Assembly (NCBI GenBank): GCA_029834535.1
Contig: JAQMWT010000542.1
Coordinates: 1 to 59,248, forward strand
Direction: 5' to 3'
Length of the DNA stretch: 59,248 nt
Source: Chrysophaeum taylorii
Taxonomy: Eukaryota > Sar > Pelagophyceae > Pelagomonadales > Pelagomonadaceae
The notes under the pieces were generated by a model, which ran no database searches, was not told the origin of the DNA, and saw only the letters and a list, made by a program, of their open reading frames with translations. A program made the translations under genes and the position numbers. How positions within the stretch are numbered: position 1 is the first letter of the stretch; the number at the start of each line of letters is the position of its first letter. Shown here one piece after another: positions 1 to 9,767 of the stretch.

Positions 1-460
1 AAAAACTTAGAGGTGGAAGATAAGTTGATGAGGAAAAGTGAAGGACCGAGTGCGTCGCCCGAAGGAAAATCCTGGCCGCGTGTGGGAACGCGACGGACTT
101 GTGTATCCTGATGTGCTGGGAGCGGCTGTTCAAAGGTGACGAGAGACTCCAAGAAAGGCACCTGGCAGACGAAAACCAAGTCCTTGCCCACTTTTAAAAG
201 GGCTGCGCATCGGGGGGATGAGCCGGGCCGTCGACAGCCCACCAAGAAACAGAAGGCTGACAAAGAAAGGGAGGGCGTTACGACGGTAGTGGGCAGCCTC
301 GAAGGATGGTAATAACGAGCTACGAATGAAGAAGAAGCTAATACGGCAAAAAAAATAGTCAGCATATGGAGAAATTATTGACGTCACGATGGGCACACCC
401 TCACTCATCTGCATGGGGGAAGTGTTATTATCTTAACTACTAATCGACAGATGTTTGTCT
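1..460. other. Left edge, no recognisable gene
   Basis: The stretch before the first helicase-derived unit holds no family I recognise. A 94-codon open frame on the minus strand (130-414) has no visible domain and no supporting context. The end of the stretch (about 436-470) carries the TAATCGACAGATG and TTTGTCTG words that recur at the edges of the array units, so the array territory probably begins here. Confidence 0.3.
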
Positions 461-621
461 GTCTTTAAATGTCGACTGCTAGAGGGGGGGGTGTGTGTGG
501 GGGGCATGAAGGATGTGGGTGGGTTGTGGGGATGTTTGTCTGTCTGTTTGTCTGTTTGTTGTTGGTTTGTCCATCGATTAGGGTAAGGATCAGGTAGGCG
601 CGAGAGTAAGGATCAGGTAGG

Positions 622-1125
622 CAGTGATCCTCAAGCCGTCTACGGCGACCTCGCAGACTGTTTCCACGACCCGCGGCGGCTCTTTCAGCGCCATTCTCAC
701 GCCCCGTCGAAACGATGTTGTCGATGCTGACAACGCGCGCATGACCGCGGCCTTTTTTTCCCGAAGACGAGGCGTCGGAGTTCTTTTCGGCCGACTAGGT
801 TGGGTCGGAAGCCGACGCCTCGCTCTTTACAGTCGAGTTTTGAACTCCCTGACAACCAACGGCAGCTGACTTGATCGCGAGCTTAAAGTCTTCGCAACTC
901 GACCCGTCGCACAGCCACTGCAACGGTACCAGATACATGATCGATCGTGTCGTTGTCACGAGGCTCCTCCAACCTGTATCCCGTAAGGCCCGCCGACGCC
1001 AAACGATCACCAAGAGCCAGGGCCGAGCCCCGCGAGGTCGGCGTCCTTGCCCACAAGCCCGTCTTCTGTCACGTCCAGCTCTACGTGGCTCTCTGTCGAT
1101 CGGCAACCCCGAGAATATGCTCTTC
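622..1125 (+). pseudogene. Helitron PIF1-like helicase fragment, left unit 1
   Basis: This is a remnant of the C-terminal part of a Helitron RepHel helicase. Visible family words, spread over more than one frame, are LDPSHSHCNGTRYMIDRVV (compare the LDP..G.CNGTR block), TITKSQG (the TINKSQGQT motif) and, after a frame change, PVFCHVQLYVALCRSATP (the PVF.HGQLYVALSR block). It lacks the N-terminal Rep and Walker regions, so it cannot be active. Here the SLKSSQ and LDPSH segments lie in one frame, unlike in most other units. Confidence 0.7.
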
Positions 1126-1202
1126 TGAGTCGACGACTCCACCCTACCTCCACGTCTCCGCAATACCGATAAGCCCCTCCCGGCGTCTACACGCGCACTA
1201 TA

Positions 1203-1505
1203 GGTGAAACTTACTGGACACGTGAACTTACTGGGGTTTGAGATTGGGATCTGGTGAATATAGACCGGTGAACTTACTTGGGACCAGGTGAACATACTGG
1301 GGTTTTAGAGTAAAGGGTTTTTAGAGTAAACTCAAAGGTTGGCGGCGCGTGCGGATCAAAGCAGCTTAGATTGGCGGAGGCGAGAGCGACGAGCTCAAGG
1401 AGTTGGTGTGAGCTGGGTGAACTTACTGACCAGGTGAACTTATAGGAAACTTAGTGGGACCAGGTGAACTTACTGGGGTTAGAGATTGGGACTAGGTGAA
1501 CTACG
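1203..1505. repeat. GTGAACTTACTGG minisatellite, left unit 1
   Basis: Imperfect copies of AGGTGAACTTACTGGGACC alternate with a longer variant containing GGGGTTAGAGATTGGGACT. A non-repetitive piece (about 1,320-1,420) that recurs in every unit interrupts the block. No open frame or promoter is evident. The block follows directly on the helicase remnant and recurs after each other copy. Confidence 0.8.
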
Positions 1506-1509
1506 GCCT

Positions 1510-2230
1510 TCACTTGTTATTATTAAAACCCGTCCCTGAATTAGGCTGAATTTCAGGTGGTTTTTTATTATTAATCTATATCAAAAAAAGAAAAAATGAC
1601 GCCACCTAAGGGGGGGGCGCAAAGCGAAGGAGGTCCGTTGGCCAGGGCAGGACGATGCCCGTTGAGAAAGCCTCATCGCTGACATCGAAGCAGATTTCGA
1701 CCGTCCCCGTCGCCCCGCGCATCGCCGTTCGCGTGATGATCCGGAGCGCTCGACGCCGCGGTGCTTAACGAAGGCGTGGAGGCCGCACACAGGCGGGCGA
1801 CAGTCGTCACCGTCTCCTCTCCTCGTCGTCAGAGAATATTCTTCTGAAAGTTATGTCAGCAGATGGTTGTTGTTGTTCTTGAGTCGTAACGGCAGTCATT
1901 TCCTCTTTCAGGCAGAGTTCTTTTTCCACGCCCTTACCTTTTTCGCGGATTTTTCGGACACATTCCGCTGGCGGACCGTTGAGGGGATAAAACGGCGCTA
2001 ACAGTCGGATGTAACGACGACCTAGCGCTGTGCTTGATTGGGTTCGCTCGTCGGTAAAGCACCGCCGACACGCCACCCAAGTTGGGGATCGACACGAACG
2101 TGAGAACTTTCGGGCGGGTAGACGCCGTTCGTCGGTACCTCCGCGGTGGCGACGGTGCGTCTGGCGAAGCTTGAAAGGTCGAGTGGCGGCGCGATTACCT
2201 ACCTCTGTCCTACATCCTATTCTTACCCTT
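1510..2230. other. Unrecognised insert between left units 1 and 2
   Basis: This stretch separates the first two units and is absent between units 2 and 3. It begins with an A/T-rich piece and a homopurine run near 1,585, then becomes GC-rich. Short open frames exist on both strands (for example minus 1,807-2,076) but show no domain I know. It may be a fragment of another element or a less amplified part of the Helitron. Confidence 0.3.
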
Positions 2231-2408
2231 GTTCGTGACCTATTATCCTAATACTAATCGACAGATGTTTGTTTGTTGTCTGTGTGTTGTCTTAAATGTC
2301 GACTGCTAAGAGGGGGGGGGGTGTGTGGGGAGCATGAAGGATGTGGGGGGGTTGTTTGTCCCTCGATTTAGGGTAAGGATCAGCGCAGGTAGGCGCGCGA
2401 GCCAGGCA

Positions 2409-2925
2409 GTGATCCTCCAAGCCGTCTACGGCGACCTCGCAGACTATTTCCACGACCCGCGGCGGCTCTTTCAGCGCGCCATTCTCACGCCCCGTCGAAA
2501 CGATGTTGTCGATGCTGACAACGCGCGCATGACCGCGGCCTTTTTTCCCGGAGACGAGGCGTCGGAGTTCTTTCGGCCGACTAGGACCTAGTCTAGGTTG
2601 GGTCGGAAGACGACGCCTCGCTCTTTACAGTCGAGTTTTGAACTCCCTGACAACCAACGGCATGCTGACTTTGATCGCGAGCTTAAAGTCTTCGCAACCT
2701 CGACCCGTCGCACGGCCACTGCAACGGTACCAGATACATGATCGATCGTGTCGTTGTCACCGAGGCTCCTCCAACCTGTATCCCGTAAGGCCCGCCGACG
2801 CCAAACGATCACCAAGAGCCAGGGCCAGACGCCCCGCGAGGTCGGCGTCCTCTTGCACAAGCCCGTCTTCTGTCACGTCCAGCTCTACGTGGCTCTCTGT
2901 CGATCGGCAACCCCGAGGATATCCT
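2409..2925 (+). pseudogene. Helitron PIF1-like helicase fragment, left unit 2
   Basis: This is one of the clearest copies. The first frame reads AVYGDLADYFHDPRRLFQRA followed by ILTPRRNDVVDADNARMT, which matches the Helitron helicase block (.YGDL.D.F.DP..L..RAIL.PRN..VD..N). A second frame gives NSLTTNGM, and a third gives TITKSQGQT, PVFCHVQLYVALCRSATP and RI. The frame changes occur at places shared with other units. The copy is non-functional but diagnostic of the family. Confidence 0.85.
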
Positions 2926-3003
2926 CTTCTGAGTCGACGACTTACCCTACCCACACGTGCTGCGCAATACCGATAAGCCCCTCCCGGCGTCTACACGCGC
3001 ACT

Positions 3004-3300
3004 GTAGGTGAAGTTACTGGGACCAGGTGAACTTACTGGGGTTTGAGATTGGGACTAGGTGTGATATGAGGACCAGGTGAACAAGGCGAGGGACCAGGTG
3101 AACATACTGGGGTTTTAGAGCAAAGGCTTTGCGTGCGGATCAAAGCAGCTTAGATTGGCGGAGGCGAGAGCGACGAGCTCAAAGAGGTTGGTGTGAGTTA
3201 GGTGAACTTACTGACCAGGTGAACTTATACGAAACTTACTGGGACCAGGTGAACTTACTGGGGTTAGAGATTGGGAGTAGGTGAACTTACTGGCCTGCAC
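3004..3300. repeat. GTGAACTTACTGG minisatellite, left unit 2
   Basis: Same block as after unit 1: repeated GGACCAGGTGAACTTACTGG words with spacer variants, ending just before the CTACTAATCGACAGATG edge of the next unit. Nothing coding is visible. Confidence 0.8.
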
Positions 3301-3342
3301 TTGTCCTAATACTAATCGACAGATCCTAACTACTAATCGACA

Positions 3343-3396
3343 GATGTTGTCTGTTTGTTTGTCTGTTTGTCTGTTTGTTTGTCTGTCTCTGCCCTC
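3343..3396. repeat. GTCT/GTTT tetranucleotide tract
   Basis: A run of alternating TGTCTGTTTG words follows the ATCGACAGATG edge of unit 3. The reverse complement (CAGACAGACAAACA) occupies the same place in the right-hand array, for example 45,675-45,722, 46,692-46,735 and 54,297-54,342. Tract length varies between units. Confidence 0.85.
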
Positions 3397-3456
3397 GATT
3401 TAGGGTAAGGATCAGGTAGGCGCGAGAGTAAGGATCAGGTAGGCGAGAGCCAGACA

Positions 3457-3965
3457 GTGATCCTCCAAGCCGTCTACGGCGACCTCGCAGACTATTTCCA
3501 CGACCCGCGGCGGCTCTTTCAGCGCGCCATTCTCACGCCCCGTCGAAACGATGTTGTCGATGCTGACAACGCGCGCATGACCGCGGCCTTTTTTTCCCGG
3601 AGACGAGGCGTCGGAGTTCTTTTCGGCTGACTAGGCTGGGTCGGAAGACGACGCCTCGCTCCTTACAGTAGAGTTTTCAACTCCCTGACAACCAACGGCA
3701 TGCTGACTTTGATCGCGAGCTTAATGTCTTCGCAATCTCGACCCGTCGCACGGCCACTGCAACGGTACCAGATACATGATCGATCGTGTCGTTGTCACCG
3801 AGGCTCCTCCAACCTGTATCCCGTAAGGCCCGCCGACGCCAAACGATCACCAAGAGCCAGGGCCAGACGCCCCGCGAGGTCGGCGTCCTCTTGCCCAAGC
3901 CCGTCTTCTGTCACGTCCAGCTCTACGTGGCTCTCTGTCGATCGGCAACCCCGAAGATTTCCTCT
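3457..3965 (+). pseudogene. Helitron PIF1-like helicase fragment, left unit 3
   Basis: Third left copy, nearly identical to unit 2. The MLTLIASL frame starts at 3,700 and the SPRLLQPVS/TITKSQGQT frame at 3,786. This 86-base offset (not a multiple of three) is also seen in unit 2 and in right units 2, 3 and 8. The shared frame break indicates that the ancestor was already broken before amplification. Confidence 0.85.
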
Positions 3966-4042
3966 TCTGGGTCGACGACTTACCCTACCCACACGTGCTG
4001 CGCAATACCGATAAGCCCTCCCGGCGTCTACACGCGCACTAT

Positions 4043-4345
4043 AGGTGAACTTACTGGGACCAGGTGAACTTACTGGGGTTTGAGATTGGGACTAGGTGAA
4101 TTAGTGACCAGGTGAACAAACTGGGACCAGGTGAACTAACTGGGACAGGTGAACCAGGTGAACATACTGGGGTGTTTAGAGTAAACTCAAGGGTTGGCGG
4201 CGCGTGCGGATCAAAGCAGCTTGGATTGGCGGGGGTGAGAGCGACGAGCTCAAAGGAGAGTGGGGTGAGTGGGTGTGAGCACGAGTGGGTTTACGCCGAA
4301 CTTACTGGGGTTAGAGATTGGGACTAGGTGAACTTACTGGCCTGC
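4043..4345. repeat. GTGAACTTACTGG minisatellite, left unit 3
   Basis: Last minisatellite block of the left array, with the same non-repetitive core (about 4,170-4,300) as the other blocks. It ends with CCTGCACTTGTCCTAACTAC, after which unique sequence begins. Confidence 0.75.
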
Positions 4346-4498
4346 ACTTGTCCTAACTACTAGAAGATGCGACAACAGCTCGCGTCTCCCTTGCACGCAT
4401 CCCCCGCGATCGGATCGTCAAAAAAACCCGCGAGTTGTTCGGGTCGGCTTCGCTGTGGCCGGGCACCTCCGGTTTCTCAATGGCCCCTACCTTAGGTG

Positions 4499-5929
4499 TT
4501 ACGCATTTGCGAAGAACAGCTTGGCCCGGAGGTAAGAGTCTCGTTCTCGCTCGCCGTCGAGAGCGCCCCAATCAAAAAAAGGAACGTGAACGACGTTCCA
4601 GCCAAGCCGCCGCAACAGTCGGGACTTGAAGCGCGTTGAGCCGTTTTGAACCGTCGTCCTTTTGAGATAGTGGGACGGCCCGTCGACTTCCACAGCACGT
4701 TTGGTGTCGGGTTGAGCCATGTCGAGCGACAATCCCTCTTCGGTCACGTGCTCGAAGACGTGCGCCCAGCCAACTCGGTCGAGCGCGGTCGCAACATCGC
4801 GTTGGAGTTGGGATGGTGATGGGACCTGACGTTGAAGTGCTTCCTAGATCGTCTTTCGGTGGTTTGATGATAGTGGGCTCAGGCGGTCGGGCCACTCAAG
4901 ATTTGAGTGCAACGAGGCTAAGTGGAACTGGGAAAGGCCACGATCATCGAGAGCATCGAGGTCTGTCACGACGATGTAGGCGAGCTCGGCGAAAAACTCG
5001 GGGTCCTTTTTCCAGTCGACGCAGGCAAATGCCCACGCCGCGTTCGCGAGCTCCTGAGGATTAAATTCGCCAAGCAGCGACCGGACCGCCAGGGCAATCG
5101 CGTCGAAGAGCTGAGGTGCCTCGATGCCCGCCGTCGCGACGGCCCACGCTGTGTTGGCGAGGTTCTGCGGATTGAATTCTTTCAGTCGCGAAGGAATCAC
5201 GTCAGCGATCACCGCGAAGAGCCGAGGTGCCTCGATGCCCGCCGTCGCGACGGCCCACGCCGTGTTGGCGAGGTCCTGCGGATTGAACTCGCCCAGCCGC
5301 GAAAGAGCCGCGTCGGCGATCGCCGCGAAGAGTTGAGGCGCATCGATGCCCGCCGTCGCGAAGGCTCACGCCGTGTTGGAGAGGCCCTGCGGATTGAACT
5401 CGCCCAGCCGCGAAAGAGCCGCGTCAGCGATCGCCGTGAAGAGCTGAGGTGCCTCGATGCCCGCCGTCGCGACGGCCCACGCTGTGTTGGCGAGGTTCTG
5501 CGGATTGAATTCTTTCAGTCGCGAAGGAATCACGTCAGCGATCACCGCGAAGAGCCGAGGTGCCTCGATGCCCGCCGTCGCGACGGCCCACGCCGTGTTG
5601 GCGAGGTCCTGCGGATTGAACTCGCCCAGCCGCGAAAGAGCCGCGTCGGCGATCGCCGCGAAGAGTTGAGGCGCATCGATGCCCGCCCTCGCGAATGCCC
5701 ACGCCGTGTTGGCGAGGTTCTGCGGATTGAACTCTCGAATGCAGCGCTGACAGGCGTCTGCGAGGGCGATCACGCGGCGATCACATCGCACGTTGTCATT
5801 TCCTCGGCCTCCAAACTTGGCAACACGGTGCGCGGCAGTCGCCAAATTTCGAGCGCTGAATTTTTTGCCGCGAGCCACGAAGAGTGAGAGAATCGACTCG
5901 GAAGTCGCACCGCGCCCCGTCATCTGCAT
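4499..5929 (-). pseudogene. FNPQ 37-residue repeat (HPR/OPR-like) RAP-domain protein, two in-frame stops
   Basis: By family, a predicted organellar RNA-binding protein: helical 37-residue repeats followed by a C-terminal RAP domain, as in apicomplexan heptatricopeptide and algal octotricopeptide proteins. Seven repeats of the type EFNPQNLANTAWAFA run from about 5,735 to 5,010. The RAP domain lies at about 4,690-4,500 (VEVDGPSHYL, RLLRRLGWNVVHVP). The first ATG is at 5,929, although the frame is open upstream to 6,136. The single frame is interrupted twice. A TGA at 5,366-5,368 replaces the conserved Trp of repeat 4 (NTAW becomes NTA-stop), and a TAG lies at 4,844-4,846 between the repeats and RAP. 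Both sides of each stop remain in the same frame and homologous, so the breaks are point changes, not introns. Repeats 1-3 and 4-6 form a 333-bp tandem duplication. Either a recent pseudogene or two sequence errors. Confidence 0.85.
5124..5789. repeat. 333-bp tandem duplication inside the FNPQ-repeat gene
   Basis: The segments 5,124-5,456 and 5,457-5,789 are close copies, so the tract consists of two 333-bp units, each equal to three 37-codon repeats. The first 213 bases of each unit translate identically on the opposite strand, showing near-perfect identity there. The duplication keeps the reading frame. Confidence 0.85.
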
Positions 5930-6139
5930 TCCCCACCTTATTTGTTGCTCTCGCGGCGCCTCAGCTCCGCTCGCTCGCGCGTGGCCGCCGCGCTGCGTCT
6001 TACCTTCTCCTTGGGGATCCTCGGGGATTCGTCGTCGTATCGGGAAATCCTTTTGGTCTTTGTTGTACCCCGGTTTTGCCGCCTTGCATTTCCGCGGCGT
6101 CGATCCATCCGCGACCAACTTCTCGAAAAAACACACTAA

Positions 6140-6432
6140 CCCTTTTAGGGGTAGCGATTAAACTCGAAGGTTGGGCTTCTTTTTTTGGGGGAAGTTAAAG
6201 TTTGCAACCATCATCATATAAGTTTTTTTGATCACCATATAAACCCTTCAACAACAAACAACAACTTTGGTCTCTTTGAATGTCGACTGCTAAGAGGAGG
6301 GGGGTGTGTTGTGTTGTGTTGTGTTGTGTGTGGGGGGCATGAAGGAAGGATGTGAGAACAACTTTTGGTCACTTGATTGGCTACTTACTACAAGGTAGTT
6401 GAGGCGTGACGCAGAGTCGGACGAAGAAGAAA
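6140..6432. promoter_or_regulatory. Intergenic region upstream of the transporter
   Basis: Contains A/T-rich sequence (TCATCATATAAG near 6,210), the dispersed word GTCGACTGCTAAGAGG at 6,282-6,297, a TGTGT/TGTTG pentanucleotide run, and GGGGGGCATGAAGGA. The last two items also flank the helicase-derived units near 471-510 and 2,298-2,345. An element edge therefore seems to lie directly upstream of a host gene. No defined promoter motif can be assigned. Confidence 0.4.
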
Positions 6433-7929
6433 ATGAGTGCGGCGGCTGGAGCCACCAAGTTCCGCAAAGAGTCCGTGTTGCGGGTGTTCATATTTCCCGC
6501 TTTAGGCGGTTTGTTGTTTGGGTACGACATCGGGGCGACGAGCTACGTCCTGCCACAGCTCGAGTCGAAGCGGAGCGGAGTCAAATGGCACGACCTCATC
6601 AAGCACAGCGCCGTGCTCCAGGGAATCGTGACGTCCGGCGGGGTCGCTGGGGCGCTCGTGGGAGCTCTGATCGTGTTCCGCGTCGCCGATGTTCTCGGGC
6701 GTCGGCGGGAGCTTCTTATCGGTTCGTGGCTCTACGCGTTTGGAGCTGGGTTGGAGCTCGCGTCGGGAGGCGTTCGAGGCGGAACCTCGGCGGCTTTGGG
6801 GCTATCGTTGTTGCTTTTGGGACGGGTCGTGTATGGTGTGGGGTGTGGGTTCGTGATGCACGGTGCGCCCGCGTACATCGCCGAGATGTCCCCGCCCTCG
6901 GTTCGCGGTATGCTCGTTTCGCTAAAAGAGGCCATGATCGTCGTGGGGATATCGGTGGGGTATGGAATCGGGTACGGCATGTCCAGCATCCCCCACGGCT
7001 GGCAAATTACGTACGGCGCGAGCATTCCGATCGCGTTGGTCGTGTTCTTTGGCGTTCTCGGGTTGCCGCCCTCGGCTCGATGGCTCGCCGTGCGAGGCCG
7101 GCGCGCGGAGCCGAGTCTTAGGTTTGTGTACGGCGATAATTTCGGCGAAGCCTTGCACGAGCTCGAAGACGTGCAGATCGACACGACGAAATCTCTGGCG
7201 GATCCCGAATACCGCGCCGCGCTGCGCGCAGGATTGGGGGTTGTTTTACTGCAGCAATTCACGGGCCAGCCGTCGGTGCTTTATTACGCGACGTCGATTT
7301 TCGAGAGCGCGGGTATCGGGGCTATCGCGACCGTCTTTGTTGGCGTCTTCAAGCTGGCGGCAACTCTGATAGCCGTTTTCGCGGTAGACTCCCGCGGGCG
7401 ACGCTTCCTTTTGCTAACGGGGATATCCGTGATGCTCGTCGCCCTGCTCGGGCTCGCTGGCTCCTTCGCCGACTTCCACAGCTCGGGCGGCTTCGACGCC
7501 GCCAAGGCTGCGATTATCATTTTTATCTTCGTCTACATCGCCGGCTACCAGGCCGGTTTCGGCCCGATAGCCTGGCTCCTGATCTCCGAGTGTTTTCCGC
7601 TCGAAGTCCGGGGCCAGGCGGTCGCCCTCGCCGTCCAGACCAACTTCGCCTCGAACCTCGTCGTCACCTTCCTCTTTCCCGTCGCCGAGAGTGTCTTCAA
7701 AACCCTCGTCGGCCACCTCAACCTCTGCGTCCTCTTCGGAATCTTCGCGATCGTCGACGTCTATTCTTTATACTTTGTTTACAAATACGTCCCCGAAACC
7801 AAGGGCCTCTCCCTCGAGCAAATCGAAGTTCTCCTGCGCCGGCTCGACGGCCAGCGGCCTTCTCATCAAACCGCTGCGGCCGAAAGAGTGAGTGATGCTA
7901 TCACAACCCCCCTCGTCGTCGAGAAATGA
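6433..7929 (+). CDS. Sugar-porter family MFS transporter
   Basis: A complete 498-residue single-exon protein, about the usual length for a 12-helix sugar porter of the plasma membrane or an organelle. Family signatures in order: GGLLFGYDIGATSYV in helix 1; RVADVLGRR in loop 2-3; GRVVYGVGCGF followed by EMSPPSVRG at the end of the N-terminal half (a diverged PESPR-like site); QQFTGQPSVLYYAT in helix 7 (QQ.SG.N...YY); VDSRGRR in loop 8-9; GPIAWLLISECFPLEVRG; and PETKG in the tail. The Asn usually found in the helix 7 motif is Gln-Pro here, so substrate specificity cannot be read. The ATG at 6,433 was chosen. The frame continues upstream to a GTG at 6,406 but has no earlier ATG. It lies 107 bases before the Smr-domain gene on the same strand. 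Confidence 0.93.
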   Translation: MSAAAGATKFRKESVLRVFIFPALGGLLFGYDIGATSYVLPQLESKRSGVKWHDLIKHSAVLQGIVTSGGVAGALVGALIVFRVADVLGRRRELLIGSWLYAFGAGLELASGGVRGGTSAALGLSLLLLGRVVYGVGCGFVMHGAPAYIAEMSPPSVRGMLVSLKEAMIVVGISVGYGIGYGMSSIPHGWQITYGASIPIALVVFFGVLGLPPSARWLAVRGRRAEPSLRFVYGDNFGEALHELEDVQIDTTKSLADPEYRAALRAGLGVVLLQQFTGQPSVLYYATSIFESAGIGAIATVFVGVFKLAATLIAVFAVDSRGRRFLLLTGISVMLVALLGLAGSFADFHSSGGFDAAKAAIIIFIFVYIAGYQAGFGPIAWLLISECFPLEVRGQAVALAVQTNFASNLVVTFLFPVAESVFKTLVGHLNLCVLFGIFAIVDVYSLYFVYKYVPETKGLSLEQIEVLLRRLDGQRPSHQTAAAERVSDAITTPLVVEK

Positions 7930-7991
7930 AAATTGAAACGAAATGAAAAAATGACAGTGACACGACACGACACGACACCCAAGCCCTCTTC

Positions 7992-8000
7992 TTATATATA
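7992..8000 (+). promoter_or_regulatory. TATA-like element before the Smr gene
   Basis: TATATATAT lies about 45 bases upstream of the ATG at 8,037, in the 107-base gap after the transporter stop. Position and composition suit a core promoter or short 5' leader. Functional assignment is inference. Confidence 0.35.
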
Positions 8001-8036
8001 TCCCGTACTACGTGATATGACGTCACTAGATCATAG

Positions 8037-8777
8037 ATGTGGCACGAGGTGGTTGGGATCGTCTTGGAAGATGGGGTCGATCGCGGCGGCTCCATCCCGA
8101 CCGTCGGATACGTCGTCGATGAGTACATCGAGGACGACGAGGCGATTGCGCGGTGCTTGGCTGACGAGGTGGTGGCGCGTTGTGCGCCACCAATCACGAA
8201 GCGAAGCTACCTCGACGCAGCATCGGGCAAGGAGATGCCTGCGGATACCGTAAATCCCGAGGCGGCACCTGAGCAGAAAATGACGTACCGGCGCGAGAGG
8301 AGCATCGAGGAGCTCCAAGCTGCGGCGACGCGAGCGAGACGCCAGTCGAAGCAAATCCAAATCGATCTCGGTCGTTGCGACCAGTCGATTCTGGGTCGCG
8401 ACAAGGTGCGCCTGCTCCGCCGTCGCCTCGAAGAGCTCAGAGACGAGGTGTGTGCGATGGAATTCGCAGCGAGAAACCCGACGATCGTGCGCCTGCCCAT
8501 CCCTCGGACCTTCGCCGACCTCCTCGCGAGGATTGAGGTGAGAGGAAAGAACCACTCTATCGACCTCCACAACCTCCCAGTTTTCGAGGCCAAACAGGCC
8601 CTCGACGCCGTCCTTGCGGCGGCCTGCGGCAACACCCGCCTCACCGTGATCGCAGGCCGCGGCGTTCACTCCACGGGTGGCCCCAAGCTCGCGCCGGCGA
8701 TCCGCGCTCATCTCAGAAAGCACGACGGCCCCTTCGCAGAACCCGAGACTGGGGTATTTAGACTACGGTCTTCATAA
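8037..8777 (+). CDS. Smr (small MutS-related) domain protein
   Basis: A 246-residue protein ending in an Smr domain, a small alpha/beta fold found in RNA- or DNA-binding proteins and nucleases. The domain spans roughly residues 175-232. It shows HSIDLHNLPVFEAKQALDAV (the DLHG..v.EA...l block, with Asn in place of Gly) and AGRGVHSTGGPKL (the GRG.HS..G..kL block). The middle third (about residues 80-145) is charged and probably coiled-coil. The start is the first ATG after the short gap behind the transporter. Its 3' half is duplicated in broken form at 16,705-16,970, together with the downstream receptor tail. Confidence 0.88.
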   Translation: MWHEVVGIVLEDGVDRGGSIPTVGYVVDEYIEDDEAIARCLADEVVARCAPPITKRSYLDAASGKEMPADTVNPEAAPEQKMTYRRERSIEELQAAATRARRQSKQIQIDLGRCDQSILGRDKVRLLRRRLEELRDEVCAMEFAARNPTIVRLPIPRTFADLLARIEVRGKNHSIDLHNLPVFEAKQALDAVLAAACGNTRLTVIAGRGVHSTGGPKLAPAIRAHLRKHDGPFAEPETGVFRLRSS

Positions 8778-8965
8778 CTCCGGTGGGTGGGGTTGGCGGC
8801 GCTAAAGAAGGGACCACCATGTAAGGGGCAGGTGTGAGCGGCTGGAGGTGGCACGGGTGGGCGGTGCCGAGGTTTTTTTCGAGTCGCGGGACAGGAGTGG
8901 AGGCTCCGCAGGACGTGCGCGTCCTGCCGCCTGATGCGACGGAGTGTGTGATATGGAGTGTCTCA

Positions 8966-9767
8966 TCATGATGACTCGACGTGGATTTGGGGGACGTCAG
9001 CCGATAATGACTGGGACCGAAACCAAGCTGGTTTAACGCGGCACAAGAGGGAAATTGCCGCGAGAAGCATCTTGCGTGGGCGCGGCATCCGACGCAGCAG
9101 CAGAAGATGGCGAAAAAAAGAAGTAGGACTTGAGTTGCGAGTACTTTGTCTTCTTAACAAAGGTCGTGAGCGCGGTAACACCCGCCTCGAGATTCGCGCT
9201 CTCGTATAACTCGACGAGGACGGAACAAACCGCGACGACGAGCGACGAAAAGTAGATGATGATGAGGAGAGCCCCGAAAACCCGTCGCTCGAGAATACAC
9301 CCTCCTTGTGCGAAGTCGCGTCGCTCTTGTACACAACCATGGCAGCAAAGTATATAATCACGAGTTCTGACAGAGAGGCGTCTTACTTACATTATGGCGC
9401 GCATCAAGAAACAAACGTCTGCGCGATCTCGCTCACAAAGTCGTCGTTGTCGTCGATGTAAGGCTTGTAGTACAGAAATACGCGGTACGAGACGACCTGA
9501 AAAGAGCGTAGCGTGTATTGGCACCTCTCATTCCGTTGTAAGAACGCTGCGCTCGGGACGAAAGCACCGAGCAGGCCGACGGCGACCTGGCTTACCGAGC
9601 CAGGGTAGAACCTGCGCGCACAAGATGTGTGTGCAGGACGCGCGCGGAAGAACAGAGTCGTCGTCGTCGTCGTCGTACATTGTCAAGACGGCGGAAAGAA
9701 AGACGCGACGAACCAGCTCGAACACGGGAAAGGCCCAGGCGCGGGGCTCGTAACTGCGCACGGTTTC
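8966..9767 (-). pseudogene. Receptor membrane tail, copy 1, C-terminal half
   Basis: Homologous to the end of the large receptor-like gene (17,190-18,062). The segment around 9,361 encodes IIYFAAMVVYKSDATSHKEG, a membrane helix and loop. The frame is then lost relative to the intact copy, because CCCCGAAAACCCGTCG near 9,276 has two more bases than CCCCGAAACCGTCG in copy 2. The aspartate-rich piece (LTMYDDDDD) and the FELVRRVFLSAV helix are recognisable near 9,660-9,750. The upstream half of the same copy lies beyond the copia insertion at 14,626. Confidence 0.75.

Larger units (their letters stand above)
421..4345 (+). repeat. Left tandem array of Helitron-helicase-derived units
   Basis: Three copies of a composite unit lie head to tail on the plus strand. 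Each has a TAATCGACAGATG/GTCT-GTTT tract, the sequence TTTAGGGTAAGGATCAGGTA with a partial second copy, about 520-600 bp of degraded PIF1-like helicase coding sequence, and about 300 bp of a GTGAACTTACTGGGACC minisatellite. Units 2 and 3 lie about 1.05 kb apart. Unit 1 is separated from unit 2 by an extra unrelated stretch (about 1,510-2,230). The same unit recurs on the opposite strand from 43,690 to 54,360. The helicase link comes from family motifs; amplification as a satellite is inferred. Confidence 0.8.

Noticed and set aside
3401..3420. Telomere-like TTTAGGG in each unit
   Set aside because: Only a single heptamer per unit inside TTTAGGGTAAGGATCAG. There is no tandem telomeric run.
421..4345. 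CRISPR-like array from regularly spaced repeats
   Set aside because: Spacers are not unique and units are about 1 kb with helicase coding traces. The setting is eukaryotic and there are no cas genes.
5366..5368. Reassignment of TGA to Trp in this genome
   Set aside because: The in-frame TGA replaces a conserved TGG, but intact genes here end with standard stops, and the same gene also has an in-frame TAG. A nonsense change or error is simpler.
4922..5887. A 321-codon open frame on the plus strand across the FNPQ-repeat gene
   Set aside because: It is antisense to a clear family. It stays open only because the 111-base repeat has no stop in this frame. Its protein is Arg-rich and resembles nothing.
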